A stretch of 64,000 nucleotides of DNA from Candidatus Zixiibacteriota bacterium (GCA_040753875.1 JBFMDV010000023.1:146535-210534); one strand, 5' to 3'; shown: positions 37,746 to 48,119, counted from the first letter of the stretch. The notes: generated by a model not told the origin, from the sequence alone. Translations and numbers: made by a program.

Positions 37746-39257
37746 TCAGTTTGCGGATGCCGCGCTGCTGTCGGCCTTCACGATATACACCACCGACCGA
37801 TTGCTTTTGGTCAGATATGTTTTTGCCACGCGCATGACATCATCGGCGGTCACTTTCTTCATGGCATCCTGATAATCGAGGAACAGATGCCAGTTTCCGG
37901 TGACAGCTTCGCTGTTGGCAATCCGAAACGCCAGCCCGGTGTTGGCATCAAGCGACCGAATAAAATTGGCGTCAAGCTGATTGCGCACTCTTTCCAGTTC
38001 CCAATCCGTAACCTTCTCGGTTTTCAGGCGATCGATCTCAGCATAAATGGCGCCTTCGATCTCCGATATGGTGTGGTCGCCGAACGGCGTCATGGAACAA
38101 TAGAATGCATCCGGGTAGCGCGAGTTTGACACCGATGCCTGTGTCGTGCCGAGACGCTTTTCGCGAATTGCTTTATAGAAACGGGAAGTCCGCCCGTTGG
38201 ACAAAATGTTGGCAGCGACATCAAGAGCCGCAATGTCAGGATGCCCGACCTGCGGCACCCGCCAGGCAATATAGCCGGTCGGGTTGGCATCGTATTCGAT
38301 CTCCACTCGGCGCTCCCCCTTCTGTGGTGCGTCGCGCGTCACGACCGGCGGGGGAACCGGCTGAGACGGAATCTTGCCAAAGTATCGCTCGCATAGAGAG
38401 AATACCTCGTCCGCGTTGACGTCTCCAACGACCACCGCGACTGCGTTGGCCGGAGAATAGTGCGAATGGAAATATGCTTCGACGTCCTCACGAAGCACGG
38501 TCTGTAAATCGCTCATCCAGCCGACCACCGGCCAACTGTAAGGCGAGGCCCAGTTGATGGTGGCACTAAGCGCTTCGTCAATAATGCCGCGCGGGTCGTT
38601 CTCCGTCCGCAGCCGACGCTCCTCCATCACCACGTCACGTTCGGAGTAGAATTCGCGGAGTACGAGATTGGCCAGGCGGTCCGATTCCAGAAATGCCCAG
38701 AGCTCGAGGCGATTCTTGGGCAGCGAGACATAATACTGCGTACCGTCGTTACCGGTCGAGGCGTTGAGTCCGGTACCGCCGACTTGAAGATATGTGCCCC
38801 AGAGCTCATCCTTGATGACGTACTGCTTTTGCTCAGCCTGAAGCGCCGCGATCTGGTCCTTCAGCGCTTTCAGTTTGGCTGAATCCTGTGGGTTGAGCGG
38901 GCTCGCGAGCCGCGCCTGTTCAGCATACATGAGATGAGCCAGCGAATCAATCTTCTTCATGATCGGCGCTTCGGCCTCGTAGTTGCTGGTACCGATGATC
39001 TTCGTCCCCTTGAATAGCATGTGCTCGAGAAGATGCGAGGTTCCCGTGATACCGGGACGTTCATCCACCGAGCCGGTGTTGAAGCGAATAATCGTGCTGA
39101 ACACGGGGGCAGCGTGATTCTCGAGAACGAGAATTCGCATACCGTTGCTCAGGACTTTCTTTTTTACGTCAAGCTGGATATCGCCGGTTTGCGCGAATGC
39201 CAACGACGCCGCAGCCAGCATGACTGTGGGGAGTAGAAACTGACGTACTCGTCGCAC
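37746..39257 (-). CDS. M16-family zinc peptidase, active subunit
   Basis: 503 residues from a GTG at 39257 with AAGGAGAGTCACCC directly upstream; signal peptide ends FAQTGD. The zinc motif is HLLEH in GTSHLLEHMLFKGT, with the downstream Glu in the expected helix (EERRLRTENDPRG). The N-terminal domain carries an inserted helical stretch (about residues 105-150, rich in K, E and Q: LKALKDQIAALQAEQKQ) that is often seen in bacterial M16B. It forms a unit with the zinc-less partner immediately downstream. Processing or degradation of small peptides in the periplasm is the likely role. Confidence 0.93.
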   Translation of the reverse strand: MRRVRQFLLPTVMLAAASLAFAQTGDIQLDVKKKVLSNGMRILVLENHAAPVFSTIIRFNTGSVDERPGITGTSHLLEHMLFKGTKIIGTSNYEAEAPIMKKIDSLAHLMYAEQARLASPLNPQDSAKLKALKDQIAALQAEQKQYVIKDELWGTYLQVGGTGLNASTGNDGTQYYVSLPKNRLELWAFLESDRLANLVLREFYSERDVVMEERRLRTENDPRGIIDEALSATINWASPYSWPVVGWMSDLQTVLREDVEAYFHSHYSPANAVAVVVGDVNADEVFSLCERYFGKIPSQPVPPPVVTRDAPQKGERRVEIEYDANPTGYIAWRVPQVGHPDIAALDVAANILSNGRTSRFYKAIREKRLGTTQASVSNSRYPDAFYCSMTPFGDHTISEIEGAIYAEIDRLKTEKVTDWELERVRNQLDANFIRSLDANTGLAFRIANSEAVTGNWHLFLDYQDAMKKVTADDVMRVAKTYLTKSNRSVVYIVKADSSAASAN

Positions 39258-39601
39258 GGGTGACTCTCCTTGTACCGTGTGTTGATATGGATAAATAGGA
39301 TATGAATTGTTGTCGTTCTCATCGCCTGCCCAGTGATCATTTGGCCTCGGCGGTCAATCGGACGCCATATGACATACAAGAAACGCCATAACAATCAGTC
39401 GTGCAAGCTGTTTCAGACCGTTTGGTTCTCCTTTTTGCTGGACAAAATCGAGCCTGCAGACTATTATGAAGTTGCAGCGTATCTGCTCACCAGCCCCGTC
39501 GTTCAACTGGACCTCACCGAACGCCGGCATGCTTTTTGGAATCGACGGTCTGATTTGATAGTTAAGCTAACCCTCGAAATACCCCTCAGGAGGCCCCTTT
39601 A
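39258..39601. other. Divergent intergenic region, nothing recognised
   Basis: 344 bases between the M16 gene and the M28 gene. Both genes must have promoters here but no -35/-10 pair close to consensus was found on either strand. Confidence 0.4.
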
Positions 39602-41932
39602 GTGAAAATGCTAACAGCGTGTGTGCTTGTTGCGCTGGCCTTAACGGGATCGGCGCTTGCCGGTGACCTGTATCGCGTAGAGGTCAGCAGCGCCAAAGAG
39701 GCAACGGTTCTTGCCGGTCTCGGTGTTCAGCCCGTTGCCGCCCTTCCGGGTGCGTACCTGGTGATCTGTGATGAGATGGCTGTCAACCGCCTTGCGCAAA
39801 GCGGTCTGATGAGCCGCTTTGTCGCTAATGATCTGACCACGGAACAACTGGCGGTGGACAACCGTCTTGACCGAACAAATGTCCGGCGATATCCGCTTGT
39901 CTACGAAGAAGGCAATTTTCGGATGTACCGGATTCAGCCGGCTGATCTTCTGGATCAAGGGGCCGAACTGGGCTTGCGGCCGTTGAGAGGCGACGCCGTG
40001 AAAATCCTGGCCCCCGAACCGAAGATCATGGCGGATGCTACGCGTGCAATGGCCAGTCCTTCTGATGTTCCGCTTGACAGCCTGATCAGCCGCATCAGCC
40101 AGGATACCTTGACGGCCTCGGTGTTCAAACTGCAATCGTTCTATCGTCGCTTGAACGGCACCGACTCAAACCGAGTGGCAAGGGACTGGATTGCCAGCGC
40201 GCTGCAGTCATATGGCTACGATTCGGTTGTATTCGACAGTTTCACCGTATCCGGTATCACGATGCCGTGCGAGAACGTGTTGGCCTACAAAGTCGGCACG
40301 CGGTTTCCCAACCACTATGTGATTGTGGGGGCGCATCGCGATGGCGTGGCCGTATCACCTGCTGCCGACGACAACGGCTCCGGGACAGCTGGGGTGCTTG
40401 AGGTGGCACGAGCGCTGGCCAATGTCGAGACCGACATGACGTTCGTTTTCGCGCTGTTCGATGCGGAGGAGTCCGGGTTAAACGGCTCGTACCACTATAC
40501 CGACGAAGCGTACGCTCGGGGGGATTCTATAGTATACATGTTCAATATGGACATGATCGCACAGTACACCAACAGCACGCAAGCCAATCTGTACCATGGT
40601 TCCCTTACGGGATTTTCAAGCCTTTGCATCCAGTTGCTGGACTCTCTTTGTGGAATAACCGGATACCTGGCGGGCGCATCGGGAGGATCCGATCATTACC
40701 CCTTCGTTCAGCGCGGCTGGGAAGCGACGTTTCTGGCTGAATACGATTTCTCGACTGTCTACCATTCTGCTCGCGATAGCACTACCTACATGAATTTCGA
40801 GTATATGACTCGCATGGTCAAAGGGGCGCTGGCCACAGTCTATACGGTCAGCCAGACCGCCGGACCTATACCGTCGGTTGTTCTGGCATACCCTGGTGGC
40901 GTGCCGCAGATGCTCGCCCCCCAAACAGCTTCGAGTTTCGATGTAACAGTCACCGGATCATACGACGGCATCCCTGTTCCCGGCAGTGGTCGTCTGCACT
41001 ACTCGCTTGATGGAGGGGCGTGGGTCAGTGTGCCGATGGTCGAGGGTGCGCCCGGGCAGTACACTGCCACACTTCCACCAGCCCCTTGTTTCGGGCGGTA
41101 TTTGTTCTATTCCAGCGCCGATGAGACCACCAACGGAACTTTCTACAATCCGGACCCATCCAAGCCTTATGAAGCAGTTGTGGCAACGTCCACCAGCTAC
41201 GCGTATGAGGACCAGTTTGAAGTTGCCACCGGCTGGGTGGTAACTGGAACAGCCACCGCCGGGCAATGGGCACGAGGCGTACCCGTAGGGGGAGGTGACA
41301 TGGCAGACCCACCGACGGCCTATGGAGGTTCAGGCGCCTGTTATCTGACCGGCAATATCGACGGAAATTCGGATGTCGACGGCGGTACCACGATCCTCAC
41401 ATCGCCGGTGTTCGCTGTGAATGCGGATGACGCCCGTGTCTCTTATGCCCGCTGGTACAGCAACACGTATGGGGCGGCGCCGAATGAGGATGTGTTCAGG
41501 GTCTATATGTCGGCCAACAACGGTTTGTCCTGGACGGTAGTCGATTCGGCCGGCCCGGTTCAGGACGCTTCGGGCGGCTGGATTCTCCACAGCTTCTGGA
41601 TCAGTCAGTTCATGACGCCGACGCAGCTTATGAAGATTCGATTCGAAGCTTCTGACCTGGGCAGCGGTTCATATGTCGAAGCAGCCGTGGATGCCCTAAC
41701 GCTGACAACATTTGAGTGCTTAGCGCCATATATCTGCGGCGACTGTAATGATGACTCTGTCGGGCCGGATATCGGCGACCTGACCTACCTGGTCGAGTAT
41801 CTGTTCTTTGGCGGGCCGGCGCCGGTTGAAATGGGGGCGGCCAATATTGATGGGGTCGGAACGGTTGATATCGGCGACTTGTCCTACTTGGTCGATTATC
41901 TGTTCTTCAGCGGACCGGCACCAGTGTGCTAA
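39602..41932 (+). CDS. Secreted M28-family zinc aminopeptidase with dockerin-like end
   Basis: 776 residues from a GTG at 39602 (CAGGAGG eight bases upstream) and a signal peptide ending ALAGD. Residues about 150-430 are an M28 domain with the metal ligands in order: VGAHRDG (His), PAADDNGSG (bridging Asp), DAEESGLNGS (catalytic Glu and Glu ligand), NMDMIA (Asp) and TVYHSARD (His). After it come an Ig-like region, a jelly-roll-like domain (about 530-700) and two dockerin-like units, GPDIGDLTYLVEYLFFGG and [18 protein letters not shown]28 enzymes release N-terminal amino acids from peptides, matching the two peptide transporters. Confidence 0.92.
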   Translation: MKMLTACVLVALALTGSALAGDLYRVEVSSAKEATVLAGLGVQPVAALPGAYLVICDEMAVNRLAQSGLMSRFVANDLTTEQLAVDNRLDRTNVRRYPLVYEEGNFRMYRIQPADLLDQGAELGLRPLRGDAVKILAPEPKIMADATRAMASPSDVPLDSLISRISQDTLTASVFKLQSFYRRLNGTDSNRVARDWIASALQSYGYDSVVFDSFTVSGITMPCENVLAYKVGTRFPNHYVIVGAHRDGVAVSPAADDNGSGTAGVLEVARALANVETDMTFVFALFDAEESGLNGSYHYTDEAYARGDSIVYMFNMDMIAQYTNSTQANLYHGSLTGFSSLCIQLLDSLCGITGYLAGASGGSDHYPFVQRGWEATFLAEYDFSTVYHSARDSTTYMNFEYMTRMVKGALATVYTVSQTAGPIPSVVLAYPGGVPQMLAPQTASSFDVTVTGSYDGIPVPGSGRLHYSLDGGAWVSVPMVEGAPGQYTATLPPAPCFGRYLFYSSADETTNGTFYNPDPSKPYEAVVATSTSYAYEDQFEVATGWVVTGTATAGQWARGVPVGGGDMADPPTAYGGSGACYLTGNIDGNSDVDGGTTILTSPVFAVNADDARVSYARWYSNTYGAAPNEDVFRVYMSANNGLSWTVVDSAGPVQDASGGWILHSFWISQFMTPTQLMKIRFEASDLGSGSYVEAAVDALTLTTFECLAPYICGDCNDDSVGPDIGDLTYLVEYLFFGGPAPVEMGAANIDGVGTVDIGDLSYLVDYLFFSGPAPVC

Positions 41933-41957
41933 GTAACTAACGCCAAATTCACAAAAT

Positions 41958-41987
41958 CGGCCGTCTCAGACAATCTGAGGCAGCCGA
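41958..41987. terminator. Hairpin between convergent genes
   Basis: CGGC-CTCAGA pairs with TCTGAG-GCCG across CAA with two-base internal mismatches; on the minus strand it is followed by ATTTT. Likely shared terminator of the M28 and POT genes. Confidence 0.5.
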
Positions 41988-42011
41988 GGTATTTCAGTAC
42001 CCAAAAACGGG

Positions 42012-43484
42012 TCATATATCGGGCGCTTCGTATTTCCTGACCCATCGGGCGTAAAACACCATCGCAATCGCCGACGCGATCCCGACTGCCGCAAACGGAT
42101 ACCAGAGCTTGTACGGGTGATAGACCGACCAAAGCAAATTGGTTGCGTCAATAGCATTCAGACCGGAGATCTCCTGTAGCTTGGTCATGGCTTCCGTTCG
42201 TGCGACATCGGTGATCTGATAGGTCTTGGCGAGATAGTCGAGCGCCAGATTCGCCTTGTCCCCCATCTTGTCGTATACCTGGCCGCCCAAGAGCGAACCA
42301 TACCCCCAACCAACAGCTACCGGGACATTGGCATATCCCATATATAGCCCCTTCTGACCGGCCGGGGCAATAACACCCAGATATTCGTTTACTCGCGGCG
42401 ACGCGAGCATTTCCCCCACTGAGAACACCAGAATTCCGCTCATACAGAGATAACCGGAGGTGGTGAAACCGGCCAGGACCAATCCAATCGAAGCAACCAG
42501 GATCCCCATAAGAATCGAGAGGACCCGACGCATACGAGAAACCAGCCACGAGACGAACACAACCGCGAGGATAATAAAACCCGAGTTGAAGTTTATCATC
42601 CACTCCTGCGACAGTTGCGGTCCTCGGGTTGAGTTTATCTGTAGCAGTGCCTGGGGCAGATGCAGGGCAGCAACCATTTTGGAGCTGTCGACCCAGTCGA
42701 CGATGAAGTTCGGCAGCATGTCAAATAATTGCATGAACATGAGCCAGAAACCCGAGATGATAGCGATGAACACGACCAAGCGGAGGTTCAGGAAATTCCG
42801 AGCAGTTATGGTCAACACGTGAAGTGGCCCACCCTTTTGCTCGCCGCCAGGGTGCACTTCCTTATAGGTCAGCAGCATAAGGAAGTTTATAGACACTATG
42901 ATAGCACAGCCGAAGAACACGGTTGGCCATGAATACCCGTAGAGGAAATGCGCCAGAGGCGGTCCGAGGAACCCGCCTACGTTGACCAGCATATAAAACA
43001 TTCCCCATCCCACCGCCGAATTACGCGTGGAGAGTGACTGGCACATCGTTCCCTGAACACCTGGTTTGAAAATAGCCGTCCCGAACGCCAACGTGCAACA
43101 GCCGAGCAGAAACGGATAGAATGCAGTTTGTGTTGCCATCAACAGATATCCCAGCACTTTTATGGCAATCGATGCGGCTATGGTTTTCTTATACCCGTAA
43201 CGGTCGGCGAAACCACCTGAGAACATCGGGGTGAGGGTCTGGACAATCGCCCACCAGAAGAAGATCGTCCCCTTATCAGTCTGGCTGAAATGCAGCCCGT
43301 GAATTTCGTCGGCCTGCGCGATGTAGATCGGTATCACAACACGGACACCATAGTAGGCCAGCCGCTCGAACATCTCCATGATGTTCACCATCCAGTAGGG
43401 GCGTGGCAGCGATGTCAGTTGACCGATGAGCGGTTCTTTGGCAGTGAGGGTACCGTCGGGGGGCGAAGTCACGGTTGTCGACAT
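42012..43484 (-). CDS. POT-like MFS peptide transporter
   Basis: 490 residues, start at 43484 with GGAGAGTCC upstream. Twelve or more hydrophobic segments. The POT motif ExxERxxYYG is seen as EMFERLAYYGV near residue 38, and TAIFKPGVQGTM corresponds to the second POT motif with FKP. Only weakly similar to the transporter at 2633, so they are not a recent duplication. It probably imports small peptides with protons across the inner membrane; the divergence leaves the substrate open. Stands at the end of the peptidase region, convergent to the M28 aminopeptidase. Confidence 0.85.
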   Translation of the reverse strand: MSTTVTSPPDGTLTAKEPLIGQLTSLPRPYWMVNIMEMFERLAYYGVRVVIPIYIAQADEIHGLHFSQTDKGTIFFWWAIVQTLTPMFSGGFADRYGYKKTIAASIAIKVLGYLLMATQTAFYPFLLGCCTLAFGTAIFKPGVQGTMCQSLSTRNSAVGWGMFYMLVNVGGFLGPPLAHFLYGYSWPTVFFGCAIIVSINFLMLLTYKEVHPGGEQKGGPLHVLTITARNFLNLRLVVFIAIISGFWLMFMQLFDMLPNFIVDWVDSSKMVAALHLPQALLQINSTRGPQLSQEWMINFNSGFIILAVVFVSWLVSRMRRVLSILMGILVASIGLVLAGFTTSGYLCMSGILVFSVGEMLASPRVNEYLGVIAPAGQKGLYMGYANVPVAVGWGYGSLLGGQVYDKMGDKANLALDYLAKTYQITDVARTEAMTKLQEISGLNAIDATNLLWSVYHPYKLWYPFAAVGIASAIAMVFYARWVRKYEAPDI

Positions 43485-43703
43485 GGACTCTCCAATCTTC
43501 TCGGACGTAAAGTGCCGTAATCAATTGGCAAACGATGAGTTAGTCAAACGAAAAATCGGTCGTAACGAACACCGTGAACGCATCCAATAACACAACTTGG
43601 TACCCGAGAAAAGTAGAGTATATTGTTATTGATTAGATTGACAGCGTCGGACGTCTTTCCTGAACATGAGCTGGAATGGCCCTTGCAAGGGTCCGGGGTT
43701 CGT

Positions 43704-46700
43704 ATGCGTAGAAGTCTCGTCAGCCTGCTTGTTGGACTGAAGCCGCTGGTCGGGCTTATCCTGCTTAATACCGCAGTGGCGGAAAAGCCGGAGTTTCTAA
43801 CAAAGGCTGATATCCTGCAGGCACTTGATTCAAGGATCAAGACGTTTGGCGTCGGCGGCCTAAGCAATGGCGCCATTCCGTGGCCGACGTTTTATGGTGT
43901 GCACCAGACGGAAGAGATCAATGCTTCATTCGATTGCCTCGGGAGTTTTGGCCCAGTTGGCTGGGGTTATCCGTATGAAGATTACGGTTGGCCTACGGCA
44001 TCCTTTGAGACGCCGCCATACTCAGGATCAACCTACATCTGGGGAGGCGCTTTCTGGATCGGAGGGGTTGTCGGAGGTGACACGCTGGTATCGGTCGGTA
44101 TGAATAGCTGGGCTGTCAGCTCCGGTGGCGAAGAATTCAGGCCAACCGAAGATCGTCCGAGCAGGCGTTCTCCCACGGTGACGGCCATCCGTTCGCCAGC
44201 ACCCTATTCGTTACGAGCTTCGTTTGACGACACAATACATGCAGGATTCTATTATCGTCTCGACGACTACTCTGGACTCCCGCACCGTCCGCTCAATATC
44301 GAAGTGGTATTGAAGAGTTATTCCTGGCCAAATGGGCCAGGAGCTGGCAGCATTATTTATGATGCTACTATCTCCAACATAGGTGCACAACCAATCGAAA
44401 AAGGGTACGCTGGAGTATTTCTCGATGCTGAAGTGAAAGGGGCTGGGGTGCCGTGGAATGAGGGATACGACGATGACATGGCCGGGTCCGTTCAGTGCAA
44501 GGGCATTGGTTATGTCGTCGACAATGACGGCGATCCGAGGGACGGGGTCTATGTTCCGGATAGTTGTCCTACTCGGATCATAGCGCTCAGATTTCTCGAG
44601 AGCTCCTTCACTCCGACCGACAGTGGTTTCAACTGGTGGCGGCCTGGTTTCAACAGCCAATACAACGTCGGCCCCAGACGCAGAGACAGGCTGTGCGATT
44701 ATCACAGCGGAGGCACGGGCACACTGTTGGGAGATGCAGCGATATATTGCATGTTGAGTTCCGGGGAGTGGGACTACGACCAGTCCCGATTTGGGACGCT
44801 TGAATCTTTGGATACGATCTGGCTCCAGCCCGATCCGGTCGTCGCCGAGGAGACCAGGTACGGATGCGACACGAGATTCGTCATGTCCCTCGGCCCGTTT
44901 GACCTGATGCCTGATTCCAGCGTGCGGATCATGTTCACCACCTTCACTGCCGACAATGTCCACACCGACCCCTACATATTGGATTATATCACGTATATCC
45001 CGGAATATTATTCCCTGGCGCTGAATTTGTCAGGTGTTTTCCGCAATGCTGCAATCGCCGATTCGCTTGCGGAGGTGCTTCGTACCGAACTCCCTCCTGT
45101 CTCTGGTTTGCGGGTAGTTCCTTTCGGCAATGACTCTGCCATACTGATCTGGGACCCATGGGTGTTCGACAATGTCAATGGCATTGATCTCTACCTGACC
45201 GTCATTCCACTGGATTCATTTCCGTACCCAGGCGTACCACCACCCTGGTACCGGCCTGATTCGCTCCCATTGTGGCAAACAGCAGTAACTGGACGCAGAG
45301 TAGCACTCGGCAGTCTGGATCGCTCTGCAGCTTACTCAGTGCGGGCAGCATATAACGGGATCAATGGGGTCGGCCCGGTGAGTGGCGCAGTCGCGTTCAG
45401 GATGGCTGAGAGATCGCCCGCGCCGGTCGTCGCCGCCGAGCACGCCTTCCATTATACCGACGAAGGAATAACGGTGAACTGGTACCGTGATCCAACGTTG
45501 ACAAGCGACCACTATCATGTTTATAAATTTGCTGACGCCGCTGCTGCTGCCGTACGATATTTTCCCTTCTACGCGATCAAAGGACAATACTATCCCATGG
45601 CGCCGGTCGATTCATTTGCGGCCGATGACACACTCTATTATTACTACGCCCTTCCCGTGCTGGCGGAATTGCCGGCGACCGACAGTTCGTTCCACGATCC
45701 AGATGGTATTGACGGATGCATGTACGCAGTTACGGCTGTTGACACGTTTGGCTATGAATCGGACTTCTCCACCCTCGTTGCAGCTCATCGTGTCGATCCG
45801 AAAGTGAAGGACATCCTCGTGTTGACGAACTCAGGGGGGACATCAAATTTCGTGCTCTTTGACACAGTGCGGCAGTTTTACAACGGGCTCCTTTCCGGGT
45901 ACGACTTTGACATATATAATTATGCCGAGTCGACCAGTTATCAGCACTGTCCCGACTACTCCCCCTTGTGCATGGATTGGCACGACCTCATGCCGTACCG
46001 TCTGATAATAGTGGATGACGGCCTGCTGGATCGCGTGATGTACGCGTCGTATGAGAATGCCACTCACGCGTTCACCATGTACCTGCAATCGGGCGGCACG
46101 ATGGCGTATTTCGGCTCATTCAGCGCCATGTTTGCGGTAGCGCTGAACGCCAACAGCGCGACTAAGAGTTATCCGCTTAATCACGACCTGATTCGTCGAT
46201 TCTTTGGCGTCGACTCTGTTTTCTATGTCGGGGTGGGTCACTACTTCTTCACCGGCACCGTGCCGATCGCTGACACCGCGTTTGGATTTCGGACGGCCCA
46301 GAGCGCTGATGGCCAACTCCCGTCCATTAGCTTTGACACAGCACGTCAACCGTTCACCAGCAATCTGTCGCTGTTTTGGCCTGAGGGATCGCCGCCAAGT
46401 GTTTCGACATTCAGTGTCAATGACGCCGGCACGATCAGCCACCGATATCTGTCCGGCTACCCGTTGACGTCTATGAGCGAAAACAAGGCGGTGGGTGTGC
46501 GTACAGAAAGCCTGTTCGGAGCGGCCTATTTGTTCGGATTCCACCTCTGGTACATGGTGCCAGAGCAGGCGCGAGAATTGATCGACTATATCATGCAGCG
46601 GATCCCTACGGATATCAACGCGCCACCCGAGGAACTTCCCGCCTCGATGCATCTTGAACAGAATTACCCGAACCCGTTCAATGCAACGACCTCGATCAGG

Positions 46701-46919
46701 TTCGAACTCGGTAAGACCGACGATGTTTCTCTCGAGTTGTTTAATATCCTTGGGCAGCGCATTCGGGTGCTATGTCATGAGAGGCGGCCGGCCGGCTCTC
46801 ATCAAATCGAGTGGGACGGCCTTACCGACCAGGGGACGCCGGCAGCTTCGGGCGTATATCTGTACCGGCTCAAATCCGGCGACAGGGCAATAGCACGGAA
46901 GATGCTTCTGTTGAAATGA
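43704..46919 (+). CDS. Large secreted protein with Fn3-like domain and C-terminal sorting domain
   Basis: 1071 residues from the ATG at 43704, which starts a signal peptide (MRRSLVSLLVGLKPLVGLIL); an earlier start at 43623 would hide it. Residues about 40-440 are a beta-rich domain of unknown family. About 460-570 is Fn3-like (PPVSGLRVVPFGNDSAILIW ... SAAYSVRAAYNGING). About 690-950 resembles a flavodoxin/GATase1-like fold (DILVLTNSGG ... YRLIIVDDGLL). The last 85 residues are the sorting domain NYPNPFNATTSIRFEL, LFNILGQRI, TPAASGVYLYRLKSG, RKMLLLK. Surface or secreted role; substrate unknown. Confidence 0.82.
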   Translation: MRRSLVSLLVGLKPLVGLILLNTAVAEKPEFLTKADILQALDSRIKTFGVGGLSNGAIPWPTFYGVHQTEEINASFDCLGSFGPVGWGYPYEDYGWPTASFETPPYSGSTYIWGGAFWIGGVVGGDTLVSVGMNSWAVSSGGEEFRPTEDRPSRRSPTVTAIRSPAPYSLRASFDDTIHAGFYYRLDDYSGLPHRPLNIEVVLKSYSWPNGPGAGSIIYDATISNIGAQPIEKGYAGVFLDAEVKGAGVPWNEGYDDDMAGSVQCKGIGYVVDNDGDPRDGVYVPDSCPTRIIALRFLESSFTPTDSGFNWWRPGFNSQYNVGPRRRDRLCDYHSGGTGTLLGDAAIYCMLSSGEWDYDQSRFGTLESLDTIWLQPDPVVAEETRYGCDTRFVMSLGPFDLMPDSSVRIMFTTFTADNVHTDPYILDYITYIPEYYSLALNLSGVFRNAAIADSLAEVLRTELPPVSGLRVVPFGNDSAILIWDPWVFDNVNGIDLYLTVIPLDSFPYPGVPPPWYRPDSLPLWQTAVTGRRVALGSLDRSAAYSVRAAYNGINGVGPVSGAVAFRMAERSPAPVVAAEHAFHYTDEGITVNWYRDPTLTSDHYHVYKFADAAAAAVRYFPFYAIKGQYYPMAPVDSFAADDTLYYYYALPVLAELPATDSSFHDPDGIDGCMYAVTAVDTFGYESDFSTLVAAHRVDPKVKDILVLTNSGGTSNFVLFDTVRQFYNGLLSGYDFDIYNYAESTSYQHCPDYSPLCMDWHDLMPYRLIIVDDGLLDRVMYASYENATHAFTMYLQSGGTMAYFGSFSAMFAVALNANSATKSYPLNHDLIRRFFGVDSVFYVGVGHYFFTGTVPIADTAFGFRTAQSADGQLPSISFDTARQPFTSNLSLFWPEGSPPSVSTFSVNDAGTISHRYLSGYPLTSMSENKAVGVRTESLFGAAYLFGFHLWYMVPEQARELIDYIMQRIPTDINAPPEELPASMHLEQNYPNPFNATTSIRFELGKTDDVSLELFNILGQRIRVLCHERRPAGSHQIEWDGLTDQGTPAASGVYLYRLKSGDRAIARKMLLLK

Positions 46920-46940
46920 ACTTTTCGATCCGAAGCTCAG

Positions 46941-47957
46941 CTAAGGGCATGCGGTCAACATTCCCTGCACAAACAGGAAATCCACGAGTTGTTGCAGGTC
47001 GGAGATATCCACCGAACCGACGCCGTCGACATTATTCTCATCCGGACAGTAGGACAGGGACTGGCCTTGAAAGAGGAACTCGACGATTGCGGTGAGGTCG
47101 GAGATATCGACAATGTCCTGAAAGTCGCCGTCCGTATTGCCGCGCGTGCCGGTGCAGCAGGGCACTTCGGTCCACCCGGAGAGGCGAGCCAATAGCCACC
47201 AGAACGCCTTCCCTTTCTGATAGCAATTGAAACAGTGCGAGTGTGCACAACCGGCGCAATCCGGGCAGGCGTTGGTGGCGCACCAATCCGCGCACCACGC
47301 GCAGGCGTCAGACTCATACGGATAATAGGTGCCATCTGGTGAATAGCTTTCGATATCGGCGAAGTCGAACAGCACCTTGCCGTTCTGAAGGCAGTAATTC
47401 CTGATCTGGTTGTTGCGAACGTACAGGTTGCCGGCAGGCCCACCGCCATCAAGGTGTCCTGTCATGTAGACGAATACAACGCCCGGATATTCCTGTTCCA
47501 GGCCGTCCATGGCGTCCAAATAGGCGGCGGTTCCGGCCGAATCATTGTCTGACTGACCTCCGCACCAGGACCACATCACCACATTGATGGTATTTCCTGG
47601 TTGATCGAGACGTTGCCGGGTGATTGGCACCCAGGAGGTGTCTCCCATTGTCCCTAAGTCATCCCCGTACTCAAAGACAGTCAGAGTTCCGGTTCCCGCG
47701 TTGAACGCATACAGCGTGTCCTCGGCGAGCAACATCTGCATGCCGGTCAGGATCTGGCTTCCGTGCGACGTGTGGCCATAGAACAGAGTGAAGCTGCTTC
47801 GGGCGGTTCGGATCACGTCCGGCGGGATGGCGACGAATCGCTGCGAGGCCAGATGATCGGCGGTCAACGGCTCTGACCGTGCTATCGGTGCTACCAGCAG
47901 GAATGTCAACAATGTGATGGCCATAAGTTTGAAGACTGAATCACGGGTGCGGGGCAT
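46941..47957 (-). CDS. Secreted protein of unknown family with Cys-cluster and dockerin-like end
   Basis: 338 residues, ribosome site AGGAG six bases before the ATG, signal peptide ending PIARSE. The main domain (about 30-240) contains FYGHTSHGSQILTGMQ, VVMWSWCGGQSD and VFVYMTGHLDGGG, a pattern that suggests an SGNH-like or related hydrolase, but I cannot place it. It is followed by a striking Cys-rich stretch, ACAWCADWCATNACPDCAGC, and HSHCFNCYQKGKAFWW. The end carries two dockerin-like units after CCTGTRGNTDGD (IVDISDLTAIVEFLFQGQ, VDISDLQQLVDFLFVQG). Convergent to the sorting-domain protein, which ends 21 bases away. Confidence 0.78.
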   Translation of the reverse strand: MPRTRDSVFKLMAITLLTFLLVAPIARSEPLTADHLASQRFVAIPPDVIRTARSSFTLFYGHTSHGSQILTGMQMLLAEDTLYAFNAGTGTLTVFEYGDDLGTMGDTSWVPITRQRLDQPGNTINVVMWSWCGGQSDNDSAGTAAYLDAMDGLEQEYPGVVFVYMTGHLDGGGPAGNLYVRNNQIRNYCLQNGKVLFDFADIESYSPDGTYYPYESDACAWCADWCATNACPDCAGCAHSHCFNCYQKGKAFWWLLARLSGWTEVPCCTGTRGNTDGDFQDIVDISDLTAIVEFLFQGQSLSYCPDENNVDGVGSVDISDLQQLVDFLFVQGMLTACP

Positions 47958-48119
47958 GTTCGACTCCTATCATTGTGAGGCGTGTAGGCGCAATATATAC
48001 CATGCACTCTACGTTCTGTCAATCGATTTGGGTCGATCCGAAAAGCGTTCGCCGAGGGCCCGAATTATGCTGTTTCGCGCGGGTGGTCTTTTGAGTAGAT
48101 TCTGCGCGAGAACAGAACT

